A stretch of DNA of 7,983 bases from JAEDES01 sp964470055 (GTDB lineage Bacteria > Bacillota_I > Bacilli_A > RF39 > UBA660). The stretch is from NCBI GenBank assembly GCA_964470055.1, contig CAYXZZ010000058.1, forward strand, positions 1 through 7,983, written 5' to 3'. Below the pieces are notes generated by a model, which saw nothing but the letters and a program-made list of their open reading frames with translations, searched no databases and was not told the origin of the DNA. Positions 5,578 through 7,983 of the stretch are shown piece after piece; the first letter of the stretch is position 1; each line of letters starts with the position of its first letter. Made by a program: the position numbers and the translations under genes.

Positions 5578-6744
5578 ATGAAAAAGTTAATTTGTTTTAT
5601 TGTCTTATTGTGTTTTATGGGGAGTTTTCCTACTTTTGTATTAGCAGAAGAGGAGTCGAGTGTTAATTTAATACCAAATGCGGTGAGTGGGGTGTTGATG
5701 GAAGCAGAAACTGGAAAGATAATATTTTCTAAAGATATGAATAAAAAAGTGGCAATTGCTTCTATGACAAAAATGGTTGCACAAATCATTATATTAGAAA
5801 AAATTGAAGAAGGAAAGATTAAATGGGATGATGTTGTAACTGTAAGTAAGAATGCTGCTGATATGGGTGGTTCGCAAATTTATATTTCTGAAGGAGAAAA
5901 AATTACAATTGAGGATTTGATGAAGGGAATCTCAATGGCTAGTGGAAATGATGCGACTGTTGCGATGGCAGAAGTTATTAGTGGAACTGAAGCAAAGTTT
6001 GTAGAATTGATGAATAAAAAGGTAAAAGAGTTAGGTCTTAAAAATACGCAATTTAAGAATTGTACGGGGTTAGATGAAGATGGGCATTATTCAAGTGCAT
6101 ATGATATGGCAGTTATTGCGAGAGAGTTAGTGGTGAATCATCCGGAAATTTTAAAGTTTTCGTCTGTTTATGAAGATTATTTGAGGGAAGATACAGAGAA
6201 TAAGTTTTGGTTGGTTAATACAAACAAGTTGGTTAGATTTTATGAGGGAGCAGATGGATTAAAGACTGGTCATACTGATAATGCTGGTTATTGTTTGGCG
6301 GCAACGGCTAAGAAGAATGGATTGCGATTAATTGGAATTGTTTTGGGTGAAGGAAATGCTACAGTTCGTAATAATGAGACTATGGAATTACTTGATTATG
6401 GATATCAAAATTTAAAGGTGAATACTCTTAAGAAACAGGGGGAAGTAGTAAAAAAAGTAAAATTGGATAAAGCAGATAGTGAAATTGTAGAAGTTGTTTT
6501 GAAAGAGGATTTGAATGTTGTAGAGATGGTTTCTGATAGTGATAAAGATTATGAGTTGGAAGTAAAAGTTAATAATATTAAATTGCCAGTTAAAGTTGGC
6601 GATGTGGTTGGAAAGATTGTTATTTATGCTAATAATCGCAAGGTTAAAGAAACGGATCTTACAGTAAATAAGGATATTAACTCATTAAGTTTTTGGACGC
6701 TATTAACTAATGAATTTGTTGATTTGATTAGTGGTGAATTTTAG
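5578..6744 (+). CDS. dacF: Serine D-alanyl-D-alanine carboxypeptidase (PBP5/DacF type)
   Basis: This low-molecular-weight penicillin-binding protein of 388 residues removes the terminal D-Ala of stem peptides outside the membrane and so limits cross-linking. A signal peptide (1-23, cleavage after VLA) is followed by a complete S11 peptidase domain. It contains the SxxK box with nucleophile Ser62 and Lys65 (SMTK), the SxN box at Ser122-Gly-Asn124, and the KTG box at 229-231 (GLKTGHT). A beta-rich PBP5 C-terminal domain covers about 278-365. The final SLSFWTLLTNEFVDLIS helix (369-385) is the amphipathic membrane anchor normal for this family. All catalytic residues are present and the length is normal. 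The start has an AGGAGGT Shine-Dalgarno 4 nt upstream. The symbol is chosen over dacA because of pdp in the same neighbourhood, but dacA and dacF cannot be separated by sequence alone. Confidence 0.93.
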   Translation: MKKLICFIVLLCFMGSFPTFVLAEEESSVNLIPNAVSGVLMEAETGKIIFSKDMNKKVAIASMTKMVAQIIILEKIEEGKIKWDDVVTVSKNAADMGGSQIYISEGEKITIEDLMKGISMASGNDATVAMAEVISGTEAKFVELMNKKVKELGLKNTQFKNCTGLDEDGHYSSAYDMAVIARELVVNHPEILKFSSVYEDYLREDTENKFWLVNTNKLVRFYEGADGLKTGHTDNAGYCLAATAKKNGLRLIGIVLGEGNATVRNNETMELLDYGYQNLKVNTLKKQGEVVKKVKLDKADSEIVEVVLKEDLNVVEMVSDSDKDYELEVKVNNIKLPVKVGDVVGKIVIYANNRKVKETDLTVNKDINSLSFWTLLTNEFVDLISGEF

Positions 6745-6756
6745 ATAATGGTAATT

Positions 6757-6793
6757 TTAGACAACTTGTGTAAAATGGGTTGTCTAATTTTTT
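6757..6793 (+). terminator. Intrinsic terminator after dacF
   Basis: A perfect 9-bp stem, TTAGACAAC (6757-6765) with GTTGTCTAA (6779-6787), has a 13-nt loop and is followed by six T residues (6788-6793). It starts 12 nt after the dacF stop, so dacF is probably transcribed alone. Confidence 0.9.
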
Positions 6794-6831
6794 GAATTGA
6801 TTTATATTAGTACTGCGTAAGTTTATATAAG

Positions 6832-6840
6832 TGATATAAT
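6832..6840 (+). promoter_or_regulatory. Extended -10 promoter of the SGNH gene
   Basis: TGATATAAT is a perfect extended -10 element (TG, one base, TATAAT at 6835-6840). No recognisable -35 lies 17-18 nt upstream, as is common for extended -10 promoters. The predicted start near 6847 gives a leader of about 23 nt to the ATG at 6870, matching the short leaders of the other two predicted promoters. Confidence 0.65.
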
Positions 6841-6869
6841 ACAAAAAGAGGAAAGAGGTGTTTGTTGTC

Positions 6870-7898
6870 ATGGGCGGAAATAACAACAATAAGAGATATC
6901 AAGGTAAAAATAATAATTATAATAAGAAAAATTATAATAAAGATAATGGTAATAACTATAAAAATAAGAATAAAAATAAAATTGAGTCTTTGGAAGAGAC
7001 AAATTCTTTTGATATCATTATTGATGATGAGAGATTAAAAGATAAAGAGTCATTAGATGTTAGTTTTGTTGATGGTAGAGGCAAACGCAAGAAAAAAGCT
7101 GCAGATCAAGCAATTGAAATCTTAGAAGAAGAAATAGATTATAAAGAAGAAATTAAGAAGTTAGCCGTTCCTGAAAAAAGAAAGAATGAAGTAGTATCAA
7201 CTTTTTTGATAATTTTATTTTCACTTATATTAGGATTTTTACTTTGTTATTTGTGGGCGACCAAGACTGATGCTTTAAAGAGTATTAACACAATTACTAA
7301 GACAAAGACGAAAGTTGAGACTAAAGTTGTGGTGGATGAGAATATTGTTTTTTTAGGGGACTCTATTTTTGAATGTTATGACGTAGAAAAGTATTATGAA
7401 GGAATGTATGTTGTGAATAGTGGAATATCTGGACATACGACAGCAGATATTTTAAGTAATATGAATGAGAGAGTTTATCGATATAATCCATCTAAAGTTA
7501 TTTTGTTAATTGGAACTAATGATCTTAATAAGGAAGTAGAGCAAGAAACTGTTGTAGAAAACATAGGGAAGATTATTGATGGAATAAAGAAGAATAGACC
7601 TTATGCAGAGATTTATGTTCAGTCTGTTTATCCAGTTAATAGAAGTGATGATGAGAAGATTTCTCTTTCTTCAGTTGGTAAAAGAAAAAATTCAACTATT
7701 ATGGAAATGAATAGTAATATTAGAAAATTGTGTGAAGAAAAAGAAGTTACATATATGAATATTTATGATGTATTGGTTAATGAAGATGGGGAAATAGACC
7801 TTGAATATACAAAGGAAGGTCTTCATATTACGGAAAAAGGATATGAAATAATTACTGAGGAAGTAATGAAATATATTAGTGAGGAAAAGGTGTCTTAA
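6870..7898 (+). CDS. Membrane-anchored SGNH/GDSL-family hydrolase with Asn/Lys-rich cytoplasmic tail
   Basis: This 342-residue protein has three parts. Residues 1-37 are low-complexity (16 Asn and 9 Lys). Residues about 38-106 are highly charged and also predicted cytoplasmic. One membrane helix (about 108-130) is followed by an external SGNH esterase domain (about 157-340). The blocks are clear: FLGDSIFE with nucleophile Ser165, NSGISGHTT with block II Gly at 185 or 188, IGTNDLN with Asn217, and EGLHITEKGY with His319. The position three before the His, normally Asp, is Glu316. Such domains usually act as esterases, for example removing O-acetyl groups from wall polymers. A transferase role like the OatA extracellular domain is also possible. 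No acyl-transporting membrane domain is fused here. The ATG at 6870 is preferred over the GTG at 6858 because the GTG would leave only about 11 nt of leader. The GAGG at 6855-6858 lies 11 nt before the ATG. Confidence 0.88.
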   Translation: MGGNNNNKRYQGKNNNYNKKNYNKDNGNNYKNKNKNKIESLEETNSFDIIIDDERLKDKESLDVSFVDGRGKRKKKAADQAIEILEEEIDYKEEIKKLAVPEKRKNEVVSTFLIILFSLILGFLLCYLWATKTDALKSINTITKTKTKVETKVVVDENIVFLGDSIFECYDVEKYYEGMYVVNSGISGHTTADILSNMNERVYRYNPSKVILLIGTNDLNKEVEQETVVENIGKIIDGIKKNRPYAEIYVQSVYPVNRSDDEKISLSSVGKRKNSTIMEMNSNIRKLCEEKEVTYMNIYDVLVNEDGEIDLEYTKEGLHITEKGYEIITEEVMKYISEEKVS

Positions 7899-7912
7899 GG
7901 GATGCTTTTTTT
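7885..7912 (+). terminator. Probable intrinsic terminator overlapping the SGNH stop codon
   Basis: An 11-bp stem rich in G-U pairs (7885-7895 with 7900-7910) has a TAAG loop that contains two bases of the TAA stop plus the next. Its right arm merges into a run of seven T residues (7906-7912). The core (7890-7895 with 7900-7905) has three wobble pairs, so it is weaker than the other terminators here. Confidence 0.5.
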
Positions 7913-7983
7913 CTTGATTAAATTTCTTCAGTAAAATAGAATAAATTTTATAAAAGATGAAAAAAATATAAAATTAAAGGAAG
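7913..7983 (+). other. AT-rich 3' flank, possible leader of the next gene
   Basis: This stretch has no coding potential of its own. It contains TATAAA-like sequences (near 7949-7954 and 7969-7974) and ends in AAAGGAAG (7976-7983), which could be the Shine-Dalgarno of a gene starting just past the window. No start codon is available to confirm this. Confidence 0.25.

Noticed and set aside
5529..5789. Minus-strand open frame over the start of dacF
   Set aside because: It is antisense to the dacF signal peptide and SxxK region and overlaps the intergenic control region; no Shine-Dalgarno was seen.
6880..6985. Asn/Lys codon repeats in the SGNH gene as a CRISPR or tandem repeat array
   Set aside because: There is no constant repeat unit or spacer; it is simple AAT/AAG low-complexity coding sequence.

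Overview
The window is AT-rich (roughly 30% GC by eye) DNA from a low-GC Gram-positive bacterium (Firmicutes/Bacillota). Strong AGGAGG-type ribosome binding sites, a sortase with a sortase substrate, VanY and DacF carboxypeptidases, and Bacillus-like Pdp all point that way. The reading frames are intact under the standard code. Eight of the nine genes lie on the + strand, and the + strand is G-rich throughout, so it is probably the leading strand. Small intergenic gaps and an Asn/Lys/Ile-rich proteome suggest a streamlined, host-associated Bacilli or Clostridia lineage. A more precise placement is not possible from this sequence alone.

Layout. (1) 69-402: a promoter, a small two-helix membrane protein of unknown function, and its terminator. 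(2) 450-2116: a GNAT acetyltransferase overlapping by 7 nt a pyrimidine-nucleoside phosphorylase (pdp), which serves nucleoside salvage. (3) 2122-4630: a self-contained surface-display operon. It has its own extended -10 promoter, a thioester-domain surface protein ending in a VPNTG sorting signal, a sortase whose start lies inside the substrate gene, a five-helix membrane protein behind a perfect Shine-Dalgarno, and a strong terminator that works in both directions. (4) 4649-5488, minus strand: a VanY-type zinc D,D-carboxypeptidase. (5) 5578-6793: a DacF/PBP5-type serine D,D-carboxypeptidase with its terminator, divergent from vanY. (6) 6832-7912: an extended -10 promoter, a membrane-anchored SGNH-fold esterase with an Asn/Lys-rich cytoplasmic tail, and a probable terminator.

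How it fits together. Apart from the nucleoside-salvage pair and the first small gene, everything points to the cell envelope. The thioester protein is predicted to bind a surface covalently through an internal Cys-Gln thioester and to be fixed to the envelope by the adjacent sortase. The two carboxypeptidases trim peptidoglycan stem peptides by different chemistries, and the SGNH protein probably removes or adds acyl groups at the surface. In several Bacillaceae pdp lies directly next to dacF. Here the thioester-sortase operon and vanY sit between the two genes, which looks like an insertion into an old gene order. The most noteworthy item is the compact substrate-sortase-membrane protein module, whose third member has no recognised function.
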